Shown here: piece after piece, positions 24,805 through 32,544 of the stretch
Layout: every line of letters begins with the position of its first letter
Numbering within the stretch: position 1 is the stretch's first letter
Source: Avoscillospira_A sp052117125
GTDB taxonomy: Bacteria > Bacillota > Clostridia > Oscillospirales > Oscillospiraceae
Assembly (NCBI RefSeq): GCF_052117125.1
Contig: NZ_JBQKJT010000005.1
Location: forward strand, 1 to 64,000
Direction: 5' to 3'
Length of the DNA: 64,000 nt
Program-made: the position numbers and the translations under genes
The notes under the pieces: model-generated
Databases searched by the model: none
What the model was told of the DNA's origin: nothing
Seen by the model: the letters and a program-made list of their open reading frames with translations, nothing else

Positions 24805-25566
24805 CTATTTGGTCCGGAACAGCATTTGAACCAGTTCTTCCCTGGTCACAAAGGATTGGTACTTCTTGTCTCCGTCGCTGCCGCCCTGGACAATGTTGGC
24901 CTTTTCTGCCCAGGCTCTGGCCTCGTTGGACCAGGCCGATGGGGCCAACTTGGCCCGGTTCGCCAGATAGCGATCCATAAAGGCCGTGAATTCCTCATAG
25001 GTCACAGGCTTCTCCTCCTTTTTGAGAGAAAATTGAGTGATGATGGCGTCTGCAATGGCCTTGGTCACTGCGTCGAATTTTGTCGTATACACCAGCATAT
25101 CGTCGGGATCGTCGATAAAACAGACCTCCAGCAACGCCGACCGGACCCCGGCCCGGTGCGCAGCGTTGATGACGGCCCAATTGTACTGCTTGAGTCCCCG
25201 GTTCGTCAGGCCCACCGCCGCAACCGCCCGGCAGATGCCCTCCTCAGCCGTCGTCTCTGTGGCCGCCGTCGGAACAAATATCTCCACGCCCTTGGTCTTA
25301 CCGTCCTTGGGACTGGCGGCGGAAGCATTAAAGTGAATTTCCAACACATAGTCGAAGCTCGACAGTGGGACCTGCTTGTTCAGCCGTCCTGTGCGGAAAT
25401 CATCAAAGGCATTGCGCTCCGCTGGGTAGCGGGTCACCTCGCAGTACCCCTTGAGGCGTTGTGCCACGGCATCGGCCACCCGCCGTGTCTCCACAGCCTC
25501 CTGAAACACACCGGAGACGGCGCCGGGGTCGCCGGCGCCATGACCGGAAATCAGCAGCAGCTTCAT
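24805..25566 (-). CDS. N-acetylmuramoyl-L-alanine amidase (Amidase_3), endolysin-like
   Basis: The 253-residue enzyme should cleave the amide bond between muramic acid and L-alanine in peptidoglycan. Zinc-site residues are visible in LLISGHGAGDPGAV (His), QEAVETRRVADA (Glu) and EIHFNAS (His), with the late catalytic Glu in LLEVCFIDD. The C-terminal 60 residues end in ARAWAEKANIVQGGSDGD and FVTREELVQMLFR, like one SLH-type repeat. There is no signal peptide, which fits export through the holin encoded immediately upstream. Its ATG overlaps the holin stop by four bases. Confidence 0.9.
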   Translation of the reverse strand: MKLLLISGHGAGDPGAVSGVFQEAVETRRVADAVAQRLKGYCEVTRYPAERNAFDDFRTGRLNKQVPLSSFDYVLEIHFNASAASPKDGKTKGVEIFVPTAATETTAEEGICRAVAAVGLTNRGLKQYNWAVINAAHRAGVRSALLEVCFIDDPDDMLVYTTKFDAVTKAIADAIITQFSLKKEEKPVTYEEFTAFMDRYLANRAKLAPSAWSNEARAWAEKANIVQGGSDGDKKYQSFVTREELVQMLFRTK

Positions 25567-25784
25567 GCCTGCTCCCCCTTCCCCGCATCATCCGTGGGCC
25601 GCAGCTTTGCGATGCGGCCCAGCACCGCCAGAACCCCGGCCATGAGCGTGGCGGAGACGACGCCCTTCCAGCTGACATCAAAAAATGTCGCCATGGTACC
25701 GATGGTAGCCAGCGCCGTCTGTGCCATGGCCTGCAACACCAAAATTCCGGTATTGCGCAGCCACAGCTTCTGCTTCCCGTTCAC
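25563..25784 (-). CDS. Phage r1t-type holin
   Basis: The 73-residue protein has two hydrophobic segments (ILVLQAMAQTALATIGTMAT and GVVSATLMAGVLAVLGRIA) and a charged C-terminus. The pattern WLRNTGI...QTALA...SW..VVSA matches r1t-like holins. It begins at a GTG preceded by AAGGAGG. Holins open the membrane so that a signal-less endolysin can reach the wall, and the next gene is such an amidase. No other phage gene is visible, so the pair may be a domesticated lysis cassette. Confidence 0.82.
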   Translation of the reverse strand: MNGKQKLWLRNTGILVLQAMAQTALATIGTMATFFDVSWKGVVSATLMAGVLAVLGRIAKLRPTDDAGKGEQA

Positions 25785-25865
25785 AAGCAGATGCCTCCTT
25801 TCAGAAATTTGCGGCAGACCCTGCCGCTGTCCAGTCTATGGCAGAAGGGTTCTATTTGTGACAGA

Positions 25866-27137
25866 TTACAGCAAAAACCGCGTATTCAGCAGGGAGAAAC
25901 AGGCGGGAAACGGCCGCATAAAATTCCAAAATCCCAATCCCCGGAAACCGTAGGATGCGGCCAGATCAAATTTTGCCAGACAGCTGCGGGGGTCCTCAAA
26001 CCAGACCTCATGGACCATGCCCCGATCATCGGTATAGTGGAAGTACGGCGTCTGGGCTTTCTCGTCAAATTGGATTTCCGCGCCCATGCGGACCGCCAGC
26101 GCCACGGCCTCCGGATTGGAAATGCTGGTGGCCCGGCTCTCTCCGGTGACAAAGGGCAGCGTCCAGTTATAGGCATAATTTGGAAATCCCATAAAGATTT
26201 TTTCCGGTGGAATCTCTGTCACGGCGTAGTCCAATACCCGTTTTACGGCGTCAATGGGGGCCACAGCCATGGGCGGGCCGTAGGTGTAGCCCCATTCATA
26301 GGTCATCAGCAGCACCGCATTGGCCGCCTCCCCCAACAGCCGGTAATTGTGGCCCTGATAGAGGACCCCGGCCTGATCCGCCGATGTCTTTGGGGCCAGG
26401 GCCACCACCACTTCCAGCCCCAGCGCATTGGCCCGTTGCCGCAGCAAGGCCACAAAGTCGGCGTAAGCCTCAGCCTGTTCCGGGAAGATAAATTCAAAGT
26501 CCACGTCAATGCCGCCGTACCCCTTCTCCAGCGCCGTACCGATGGCCGCGTCGGCCAGGGACATCCGGCTTTCGTCGGTAGCCAGCGCCACGGCCGCCCG
26601 CTCATTGGAAAAGGTGCCGTCCTCGGTGAGCGTGGACAGATGGAGCCACGGTATCACGCCGTATTGGTCTGCCAGCCGCAGCAGAGTCTCATCCTTTAAC
26701 GGCACCAGTCCCCCGGTGTTTGACACGCCGTATGTAAAAGGAGCCAGAAATGTGCTGTAGGGCAGAATGGTTCGCAGCACCGCTTCCCGGACGTCCGGTT
26801 CCGCATAGCCGTTAAGCTCCATTGGCGTATCCGGCGTATCCTCCCATGCAATGACCAACACCTGACCGGGAAACAATGCAGCGCGGCCCTCCAGATTGGG
26901 ATTGTTCCGCAGCAGCTGCAACGGGTCCGTATCATACTGCCGGGCCACGCTGTAGAGGGTTTCCCCCGAACGGACCGTATGTAAAATGCGGGGTTTTAAA
27001 ATCAATAAACTCTGTCCAACAGCCAGCGCAAAAGGCGGCTCCAGTCCGTTAACCCGGGCAATCAATCCCGGCGACACCCCATATTCCCCACCGATGGCCG
27101 TCAAGGTCTCCCCAGCCTGTACTGTATGCAGCTGCAT
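25866..27137 (-). CDS. LysM + GH18 spore-cortex glucosaminidase (SleL/YaaH-like)
   Basis: Two LysM modules (HTVQAGETLTAIGGEYGVS and HTVRSGETLYSVARQYDTD) occupy about residues 1-95 and would bind spore-cortex peptidoglycan. A glycoside hydrolase 18 domain follows with the catalytic DxxDxDxE-type motif in YGGIDVDFEFIFPE. This layout and the 423-residue length match SleL/YaaH, which trims cortex fragments during germination. The family lacks a signal peptide because it is packaged in the spore, and none is seen here. It lies 81 bases upstream of the holin on the same strand. Confidence 0.9.
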   Translation of the reverse strand: MQLHTVQAGETLTAIGGEYGVSPGLIARVNGLEPPFALAVGQSLLILKPRILHTVRSGETLYSVARQYDTDPLQLLRNNPNLEGRAALFPGQVLVIAWEDTPDTPMELNGYAEPDVREAVLRTILPYSTFLAPFTYGVSNTGGLVPLKDETLLRLADQYGVIPWLHLSTLTEDGTFSNERAAVALATDESRMSLADAAIGTALEKGYGGIDVDFEFIFPEQAEAYADFVALLRQRANALGLEVVVALAPKTSADQAGVLYQGHNYRLLGEAANAVLLMTYEWGYTYGPPMAVAPIDAVKRVLDYAVTEIPPEKIFMGFPNYAYNWTLPFVTGESRATSISNPEAVALAVRMGAEIQFDEKAQTPYFHYTDDRGMVHEVWFEDPRSCLAKFDLAASYGFRGLGFWNFMRPFPACFSLLNTRFLL

Positions 27138-27181
27138 GGCTATCTCCTCCCAAGGTTTTTTTTCATCCTATGAGAAGTCGG

Positions 27182-27210
27182 TTTACAAGGTGTCGTTCTT
27201 CCGTTATGAT
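27182..27210 (+). promoter_or_regulatory. Promoter of ung
   Basis: TTTACA (27182-27187), a 17-base spacer and TATGAT (27205-27210). A short hairpin (ACAAAAT / ATTTTGT) follows, just before AGGAGG. Confidence 0.75.
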
Positions 27211-27250
27211 AAACAAAATCCTACAGAATTTTGTTTAGGAGGTATTGTAA

Positions 27251-27925
27251 ATGGACCTTTCCCCTTTGGGCCCGTGGCTGCCGCTGCTGGAGCCGGAGCT
27301 GCAAAAGCCCTATTTTGCAGAATTAACCCGCCGCGTGGACGAAGCCCGCTCCACCGTCACCGTCTACCCGCCGGAAAACGAGGTATTCCGTGCCTTTTCC
27401 CTGACGCCGCCGGACCGGGTCCGGGTGGTGATTCTTGGTCAGGACCCCTACCATGGAGCGGGGGAAGCCAACGGTCTGGCCTTTTCCGTCCGGGAGGGCG
27501 TCAAAATTCCGCCCTCCCTGCGCAACATGTTTCAGGAGTTGGACAGCGACCTCCATTGTCCCCCGCCGCCCCACGGCGATCTCACCGGCTGGGCCAAACA
27601 GGGCGTGCTGTTGCTGAACACCGTGCTGACTGTAGAAAAAGACCATGCCAACAGCCACAAAAATTTTGGATGGCAGACCTTCACTGACGCGGTGGTGGAC
27701 ACGCTGGCCGCGCTTCCCCAGCCCATGATTTTCGTACTCTGGGGCAACCAGGCCCATAAAAAGCGCAAATCCATTGTAGCGTCTCCCCATGTGCGCTGTA
27801 TTCTGGAATCCCCCCATCCCAGCCCCCTTTCCGCCTACCGGGGCTTTTTCGGCAGCCAGGTCTATTCCAAGCTCAATGACTTTCTGTTAGCCAACGGCCA
27901 GCCGCCCATTGATTTTTCCATATAA
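27251..27925 (+). CDS. ung: Uracil-DNA glycosylase, family 1
   Basis: Ung removes uracil from DNA to start base-excision repair. The water-activating motif is VVILGQDPYHG and the leucine-loop motif is SPHPSPLSAYRGF; both are complete. The 224-residue length is normal. AGGAGG lies about eight bases before the ATG, and a consensus-like promoter precedes it. The gene stands alone, running toward the DnaA-box region. Confidence 0.97.
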   Translation: MDLSPLGPWLPLLEPELQKPYFAELTRRVDEARSTVTVYPPENEVFRAFSLTPPDRVRVVILGQDPYHGAGEANGLAFSVREGVKIPPSLRNMFQELDSDLHCPPPPHGDLTGWAKQGVLLLNTVLTVEKDHANSHKNFGWQTFTDAVVDTLAALPQPMIFVLWGNQAHKKRKSIVASPHVRCILESPHPSPLSAYRGFFGSQVYSKLNDFLLANGQPPIDFSI

Positions 27926-27938
27926 TTCATAAACAATT

Positions 27939-28140
27939 GGGGCAAATCATCCACAGCCGTTTGTGGATAATTTGCTCCAATTTCATTTTTAACTCACAAA
28001 AATTGTTTATTTCGACAGAAATAAAGTCATAGTTAAACCAATATTTTGTGCAATCAAAAAGTTATTCACATCCACCAACAAGTTTTCCACACAGTGTGAG
28101 CAAGTTATTGACACCTGTGAAAAACTCCTGTGGACAGATG
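27939..28140. other. DnaA-box region between ung and rlmH (upstream arm of oriC)
   Basis: This non-coding stretch has a consensus box TGTGGATAA at 27962-27970, TTATTCACA at 28062-28070, and near-matches TCATCCACA (27947-27955), TTTTCCACA (28083-28091), TTATTGACA (28105-28113) and TGTGGACAG (28129-28137). The first two boxes on the left form an imperfect palindrome with GGGGCAAAT / ATTTGCTCC arms. The region is AT-rich and lies 2.6 kb before dnaA, like the incA/incB box groups of Bacillus. Confidence 0.7.
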
Positions 28141-28147
28141 TCCGTTT

Positions 28148-28630
28148 TCATTTGTGGTACCGGCTGCCGGCCTGGATGGCCTCGGCCCGATACAGCTGTT
28201 CCAATACCATAATCCGCGCCAAATGGTGGGGAAACGTCATGGGCGACATGGACAGTCGAAAATCTGCCCGCTGCTTCACCGCTGGAGCCATGCCGAAAGA
28301 GCTGCCCAAGATCAAACAGACGGAGGATTTTCCCGCCGATTTGACGGCTTTCAACTGATCGGCCAGCTGTTCCGACGACAGGAGCTTGCCCTCCGGCGTC
28401 AGAACGCAGACCCAGGCCCCCTTGGGGATTTTGGAAAAAATCTGTTCCGCTTCCCGCTCCAGTCCTGCCGTGATCTCCGCGTCGGAGGGATTCTCCGGCA
28501 GCCGGTACTCCGGCAGCTCCAGCAGCTCCAGCTTGCAGTAGGCCGACAGCCGTTTGGCGTACTCCTTGCAGGCTTCCAGATAGAATTTTTCCTTGAGCTT
28601 TCCCACAGTGAGGATAGTCACATGCAGCAT
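28148..28630 (-). CDS. rlmH: 23S rRNA (pseudouridine-1915-N3)-methyltransferase
   Basis: RlmH methylates the pseudouridine at position 1915 of 23S rRNA in assembled 70S ribosomes. The 160-residue SPOUT protein shows the knot region VCLILGSSFGMAP and the C-terminal signature PHHLARIMVLEQLYRAEAI ending in GSRYHK. The usual G-G-S/P-x-G knot is G-S-S-F-G here, a mild change. It lies on the minus strand between two blocks of DnaA-like boxes and dispersed repeats; rlmH near oriC is common in Firmicutes. Confidence 0.95.
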   Translation of the reverse strand: MLHVTILTVGKLKEKFYLEACKEYAKRLSAYCKLELLELPEYRLPENPSDAEITAGLEREAEQIFSKIPKGAWVCVLTPEGKLLSSEQLADQLKAVKSAGKSSVCLILGSSFGMAPAVKQRADFRLSMSPMTFPHHLARIMVLEQLYRAEAIQAGSRYHK

Positions 28631-28651
28631 AGGGTCCTCCCGTCCTGGTTT

Positions 28652-28732
28652 TCGCCCGCTTCAGCAGGCGACCAAAGGCGCCGCCTTTGGAAACCGCAAT
28701 TTTTTTGCAAGAAATTGACTAAAAACTTTTAT
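28652..28732 (-). repeat. Dispersed intergenic repeat, copy B (inverted)
   Basis: The minus strand reads AAAAGTTTTTAGTCAATTTC, then an A-rich stretch, GCGGTTTCC and an AAAGGC...GCCTTT hairpin. It is a diverged copy of the block at 15378-15436, and copy C lies 60 bases away in the opposite orientation. Confidence 0.75.
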
Positions 28733-28758
28733 ATTATGTCTGTTTTCCACACAAATCC

Positions 28759-28787
28759 GCGCCATGCCCTACACAGAGCATGGCGCA
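28759..28787. other. Hairpin between repeat copies B and C
   Basis: GCGCCATGC and GCATGGCGC form a perfect 9-bp stem with an 11-base loop. No T run adjoins it directly. Confidence 0.6.
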
Positions 28788-28792
28788 GAGAA

Positions 28793-28852
28793 CGTTTTAC
28801 TCGATTTTTCTCAAAAAATCGCAGGGATTCGGGGACAGCGCCCCCGAAAACA
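28793..28852 (+). repeat. Dispersed intergenic repeat, copy C
   Basis: It reads CGTTTTACTCGATTTTTCTC, then AAAAAATCGCAGGGATTCGG and GACAGCGCCCCCG, in the same orientation as copy A. It lies directly after the sufB-like stop codon. Confidence 0.85.
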
Positions 28853-28859
28853 GCCCTGT

Positions 28860-29783
28860 TTACCGCAAAAATCCCTCGAGAATCTTCTCCTCGGCTTCCT
28901 CCGCCGTCAGGCCCAGGGTCATGAGCTTCAGCAGCTGGTCGCCGGCAATTTTGCCGATAGCCGCTTCATGAATCAGGCCCGCATCCACATGGTTACAGGA
29001 GATGGCGGGGATGGCCTTGACCTTGGCTTCGCCCATGATGATCGCGTCGCAGCTGACATGTCCAAAACAGGGGGCGTTGCCCTCCACCCGGGGATAGAAC
29101 ACCTGAACGGAGTTGTCCTGGGCCACCGACCGGGAGATTACCCGCGTTTTGGAGCCCTCGCCGTTTAAAAACACGTCCATTTCACTTTCGGCATACTGGT
29201 TGTCGTGGGTCAGCAGCTTTTCCGTGATGACAATTTCCGCGTCCTTGCCCAAAACGGCCTTGGTGTACCGCTTGGTGTCGTCCACACCCTTGATTTGGGT
29301 GGTATCCAGGGTAACGGTGGCGCCCTCCTCCAGGTAGAGGATGGTTTCCGGATTCAGAATCCGCTTGCCGCCGCCTTCTCCCTCGCCGTAGTGGGTCTCC
29401 GAATAGGTGACCTTGGCGTTTTTGCCCACATAAAAGGTGTGAACGCCGTCGTGCTGGGAGTCATCGCAGCCGCAGTTGTGGATGCCGCAGCCGGCGACAA
29501 TGTTGACCTCCGCGCCCTCTCCAATATAGAAATCGTTGTAAACCTTGTCATGGAAGCCGCTTTCGGTAAGCACCACGGGAATATGGACGCTTTCATGCTT
29601 GGTAAAGGGGGCAATGTGGATGTCGATGCCGTCCTTGTCGGTTTTGGATTCAATGCGGATGTGCTCGGAGTTGACCCGATGGGCCTTTTTGCCGTCGATG
29701 CGGATGTTCACCGCGCCATCGGTCTCGCCGTTTTTCATGGCGGCGACCACTTCCAGAATGTGCTTTTGTACGTCGTTCAGCAT
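28860..29783 (-). CDS. Minimal SufB/SufD-type iron-sulfur scaffold (SmsB-like)
   Basis: The 307-residue protein has the SufBD beta-helix core (repeated YLEEGATVTLD and FYVGKNAKVTYSE-like strands) and the conserved C-terminal CNHVDAGLIHEAAIGKI segment, whose E and H/C residues bind clusters. It is much shorter than classical SufB (about 470) and is encoded only with a SufC ATPase. This matches the two-component SmsCB or minimal SufBC system described for anaerobic archaea and clostridia. Its ATG overlaps the sufC end by seven bases. Extra cysteines lie in VAGCGIHNCGCDD. Confidence 0.88.
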   Translation of the reverse strand: MLNDVQKHILEVVAAMKNGETDGAVNIRIDGKKAHRVNSEHIRIESKTDKDGIDIHIAPFTKHESVHIPVVLTESGFHDKVYNDFYIGEGAEVNIVAGCGIHNCGCDDSQHDGVHTFYVGKNAKVTYSETHYGEGEGGGKRILNPETILYLEEGATVTLDTTQIKGVDDTKRYTKAVLGKDAEIVITEKLLTHDNQYAESEMDVFLNGEGSKTRVISRSVAQDNSVQVFYPRVEGNAPCFGHVSCDAIIMGEAKVKAIPAISCNHVDAGLIHEAAIGKIAGDQLLKLMTLGLTAEEAEEKILEGFLR

Positions 29784-30511
29784 GTTCCGTTTACCTCCAG
29801 CCGGTTGCAGCCCGAAACGGTGTCTGCGAGAATTTGGGGATAGATTTTTTCAGCGGGACCCCGGTCCTTCACATGGCCGTCGGCCACCAAGATGATCTCG
29901 TCGGCCAGACGGATGATGCGCTCCTGGTGGGAGATGATGAGGATGGTGGCCTCTTTTTGGGCATGGATTTCGGAGAAGGTCTCCGTCAGACGGGCAAAAG
30001 ACCAGAGATCGATGCCGGCCTCCGGCTCGTCAAAGATCATCAAAGGACATTTTCTGGCCAGAATGGTGGCAATTTCAATGCGCTTGACCTCGCCGCCGGA
30101 CAAACTGGCGTCCACATCCCGGTCCAGATAGTCCCGGGCGCACAGGCCCACCTTCGTCAGATAGGAGCAGGTCTCGTCGTGGTTCAGTTTCCGGCCGGCG
30201 GCAATGGACAGAAGATCCGCCACCTTCATGCCCTTGAACCGGGGCGGCTGCTGAAATCCGTAGGAAACGCCCAGCTTTGCCCGCTCCGTCACGGTTTTAT
30301 CGGCCAGCTCCGTGCCGTTCCAGAGGATGGAACCGCCGGTAACGGGAGCCAGTCCCATAATGGCCCGGGCCAGGGTGGTTTTACCGCCGCCGTTGGGGCC
30401 GGTGATGACGATAAATTTCCGGTCCTCCACCGTCAGATTGATGTCTTTTAAAATATCGGCTCTGCCGTTTTCGTCGTTGACAGTCACCGAGAGATTTTTG
30501 ATTTCCAGCAT
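29777..30511 (-). CDS. sufC: SufC-type ATPase of the minimal iron-sulfur system
   Basis: SufC is the ABC-type ATPase that drives cluster assembly on SufB. The 244 residues have Walker A GPNGGGKTTLARAIMG, the ABC signature LSGGEVKRIEIA and Walker B CPLMIFDEPEAGIDL. The gene is divergent from dnaA and is followed by the short SufB-like gene. No sufS or sufU is next to it, so sulfur delivery must be encoded elsewhere. Confidence 0.93.
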   Translation of the reverse strand: MLEIKNLSVTVNDENGRADILKDINLTVEDRKFIVITGPNGGGKTTLARAIMGLAPVTGGSILWNGTELADKTVTERAKLGVSYGFQQPPRFKGMKVADLLSIAAGRKLNHDETCSYLTKVGLCARDYLDRDVDASLSGGEVKRIEIATILARKCPLMIFDEPEAGIDLWSFARLTETFSEIHAQKEATILIISHQERIIRLADEIILVADGHVKDRGPAEKIYPQILADTVSGCNRLEVNGTC

Positions 30512-30614
30512 CTGTTCATAACCTCAACAATCGCACTCGAATTTTGTTGGCATAGTTTGCCGATATTGTAACACAGTCCCTTTTTCTTTGCAACTGCGTC
30601 CGCTGGTTTTCCAG

Positions 30615-30638
30615 GTTATAGACAAGGGCCTGTGGATA
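30615..30638. other. DnaA boxes in front of dnaA
   Basis: TGTGGATAA at 30630-30638 is a consensus DnaA box in reverse orientation, and TTATAGACA at 30615-30623 has one mismatch. They sit just before the dnaA promoter and could mediate autoregulation. Confidence 0.7.
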
Positions 30639-30642
30639 ACTA

Positions 30643-30672
30643 CTTGCGGACCACCGTCTTTTGTGATAGAAT
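30643..30672 (+). promoter_or_regulatory. Probable dnaA promoter
   Basis: TTGCGG (30643-30648), an 18-base spacer and TAGAAT (30667-30672), next to a consensus DnaA box. Confidence 0.55.
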
Positions 30673-30718
30673 AGGTTGATTTTATATGCCCATTTTTACT
30701 GGGGGAAAGGAGGGGCCC

Positions 30719-32029
30719 ATGCCTTCTGCCGCGTTTATTTGGGCCAAGGTGCTTGGCCATATTGAAAATAAAATGGGTGCTGCGGCCACATCCGCCTGGT
30801 TTGACGATACCAATGTGGTGGAGATCACCGACCATCAGCTGATTCTGTCCACACCCTACGAATATCAGCAGGATGTGATCCAGCGGCGCTGCATGGAATA
30901 CATTCAGGACGCCATGCGGGAGCTTTACAACCAGGAGGTCGAGGTGGTTGTCCTGCTGGAAGAGAATGTGGAAGAATACAAAAGCCGCATGGAAAAGCCG
31001 AAATTTGTGGAGTTTAACCCGGAGTTTACCTTTGAAAAGTTCGTGGTTGGCTCATCCAACCGGTTTGCCCACGCGGCGGCCGTGGCCGTGGCAAACAACC
31101 CCGCCGGCGCGTATAACCCCCTTCTGATCTACGGCCCTTCGGGCCTGGGCAAAACCCACCTGCTCTACGCCATTGCCGCCGAAATCCACAAGCAGCATCC
31201 CAACTATAATATTGTGTACATCAAGGGCGATCAATTCACCAATGAACTGGTGGCCGCCCTACAGGAAGGCCGGAATATCGAATTCCGCAGCAAATACCGC
31301 AATGCCGACCTGTTTCTGATGGACGATATTCAGTTTATTGCCGGCAAGGCCTCCACGGAGGAGGAATTTTTCCATACCTTCAATACGCTCTACGAGGCCA
31401 AAAAGCAGATTGTCCTCACCTCCGACCGTCCCCCCGAGGAGATGCTCAAGCTGGAGGACCGGCTGAAAACCCGATTCCAGTGGGGTCTCCAGGCCGATAT
31501 TATCCCTCCCGATTACGAAACCCGCATGGCCATTATCAAAAACAAGGCCACGTCCCTGGGATTGGAAATGCCCGACGACGTCTGCGCCTATATTGCCGAA
31601 AACGTCACCTCCAATGTACGGCAGATTGAAGGCACCGTAAAAAAGATTATGGCCTATCAAAAGCTCAACGGCATGAATATTGATGTGCCGTCGGTCTCCC
31701 GCGCCATCAAGGACATGTACAAGGGCAAAACAGAAGCCCTCCCCACCCCCAGTCTCATCATTTCCGAGGTCAGCCGCTTCTATTCCATTCCGGAGAGCAC
31801 CCTCCGGGGCACCCTCAAGAACAAAGGCACCGCCGAAGCCCGTCAGGTGGCTATGTATCTGATCCGGCAACTGACCAATTTGAGCCTTCCCGACATCGGC
31901 CGCGAATTCGGCAAAGACCACTCCACCGTCATCTATGCCATTCGTAAGGTCGAAAAAGCCATGGATCAGGGCGGCGTCCTGGCCGAAACCATCCGCGACA
32001 TCACCGCCAACATCAACAATCGGTTGTAA
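30719..32029 (+). CDS. dnaA: Chromosomal replication initiator DnaA
   Basis: DnaA binds DnaA boxes and opens the origin. The 436-residue protein has the helical N-terminal domain I, a short linker, an AAA+ domain with Walker A GPSGLGKTHLLYA and Walker B LFLMDDIQF, and the C-terminal DNA-binding signature IGREFGKDHSTVIYAI. I chose the ATG at 30719 because AAAGGAGGGG stands just before it; an ATG at 30686 would add eleven residues and has no such site. Probable origin sequences lie on both sides. Confidence 0.97.
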   Translation: MPSAAFIWAKVLGHIENKMGAAATSAWFDDTNVVEITDHQLILSTPYEYQQDVIQRRCMEYIQDAMRELYNQEVEVVVLLEENVEEYKSRMEKPKFVEFNPEFTFEKFVVGSSNRFAHAAAVAVANNPAGAYNPLLIYGPSGLGKTHLLYAIAAEIHKQHPNYNIVYIKGDQFTNELVAALQEGRNIEFRSKYRNADLFLMDDIQFIAGKASTEEEFFHTFNTLYEAKKQIVLTSDRPPEEMLKLEDRLKTRFQWGLQADIIPPDYETRMAIIKNKATSLGLEMPDDVCAYIAENVTSNVRQIEGTVKKIMAYQKLNGMNIDVPSVSRAIKDMYKGKTEALPTPSLIISEVSRFYSIPESTLRGTLKNKGTAEARQVAMYLIRQLTNLSLPDIGREFGKDHSTVIYAIRKVEKAMDQGGVLAETIRDITANINNRL

Positions 32030-32051
32030 GAGGTGCTGATGTAGGGGTATT

Positions 32052-32128
32052 TCGCGCCCTGCGAGGCGCGACCAAAGGCGCTGCCTTTGGAAACCGCGAT
32101 TTTTTGAAAAAAATCGAGTAAAACTTTA
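32052..32128 (-). repeat. Dispersed intergenic repeat, copy D (inverted)
   Basis: The minus strand reads AAAGTTTTACTCGATTTTTT, then TCAAAAAATCGCGGTTTCC and a CAAAGGCAGCGCCTTTG hairpin. It is nearly identical to copy A over the first 35 bases and lies directly after dnaA. Confidence 0.85.
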
Positions 32129-32286
32129 TTTGGATATAGATTGCATTTGACATTTAACAGTGCAGCGCAACTGAACTGGTGCAGTAAGCTTTGAATCCAT
32201 GCTTTGCATTGTTGCGGAGATGGATGGGGACACTGTGCTTCACAGGAACGCCGGAGTGTTTTTTGTCGGCTCCGGCAGTGGATTTT

Positions 32287-32515
32287 GTCACGCCAAAAGT
32301 TTTCCACAGCGGCTTGTGGAATGTTAGGTAATTTTTGTGGAAAATTTGCGGTTTTTTGAAAGAAAAAATTTTCTCCACAATGGACTGTGAAAACTTCCTG
32401 TGGAATACACAGGGGCCTGTGGAGAAAAAACCGTTGATACGACAGGGCTTGCGGCAGTTTTCCACATAAATTTCTTCTACGACTACTGCAACTACTAAAA
32501 AATCCTTTCTTTCTA
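32287..32515 (+). other. Probable oriC: DnaA-box array and DnaA-trio element between dnaA and dnaN
   Basis: This AT-rich region holds at least seven box-like sites: TTTTCCACA (32300-32308 and 32458-32466), TGTGGAAAA (32336-32344), TTCTCCACA (32371-32379), TGTGGAATA (32399-32407), TGTGGAGAA (32418-32426) and TGTGGAATG (32315-32323). Right after the last box comes a triplet-periodic run (TTCTACGACTACTGC, AACTACTAAAAAATCC), which resembles the DnaA-trio unwinding element of Bacillus. Boxes here are TTTTCCACA-like rather than TTATCCACA. This is the most likely replication start. Confidence 0.75.
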
Positions 32516-32544
32516 CTAAGAGAGACAACACGGAGGAACTGTTC

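Noticed and set aside
24805..25784. Prophage
   Set aside because: Only a holin and an endolysin-like amidase are present; there are no capsid, tail, integrase or attachment-site features.
30512..30718. tRNA or other RNA gene in the sufC-dnaA gap
   Set aside because: No cloverleaf or known RNA motif was found; the gap holds DnaA boxes and a promoter only.
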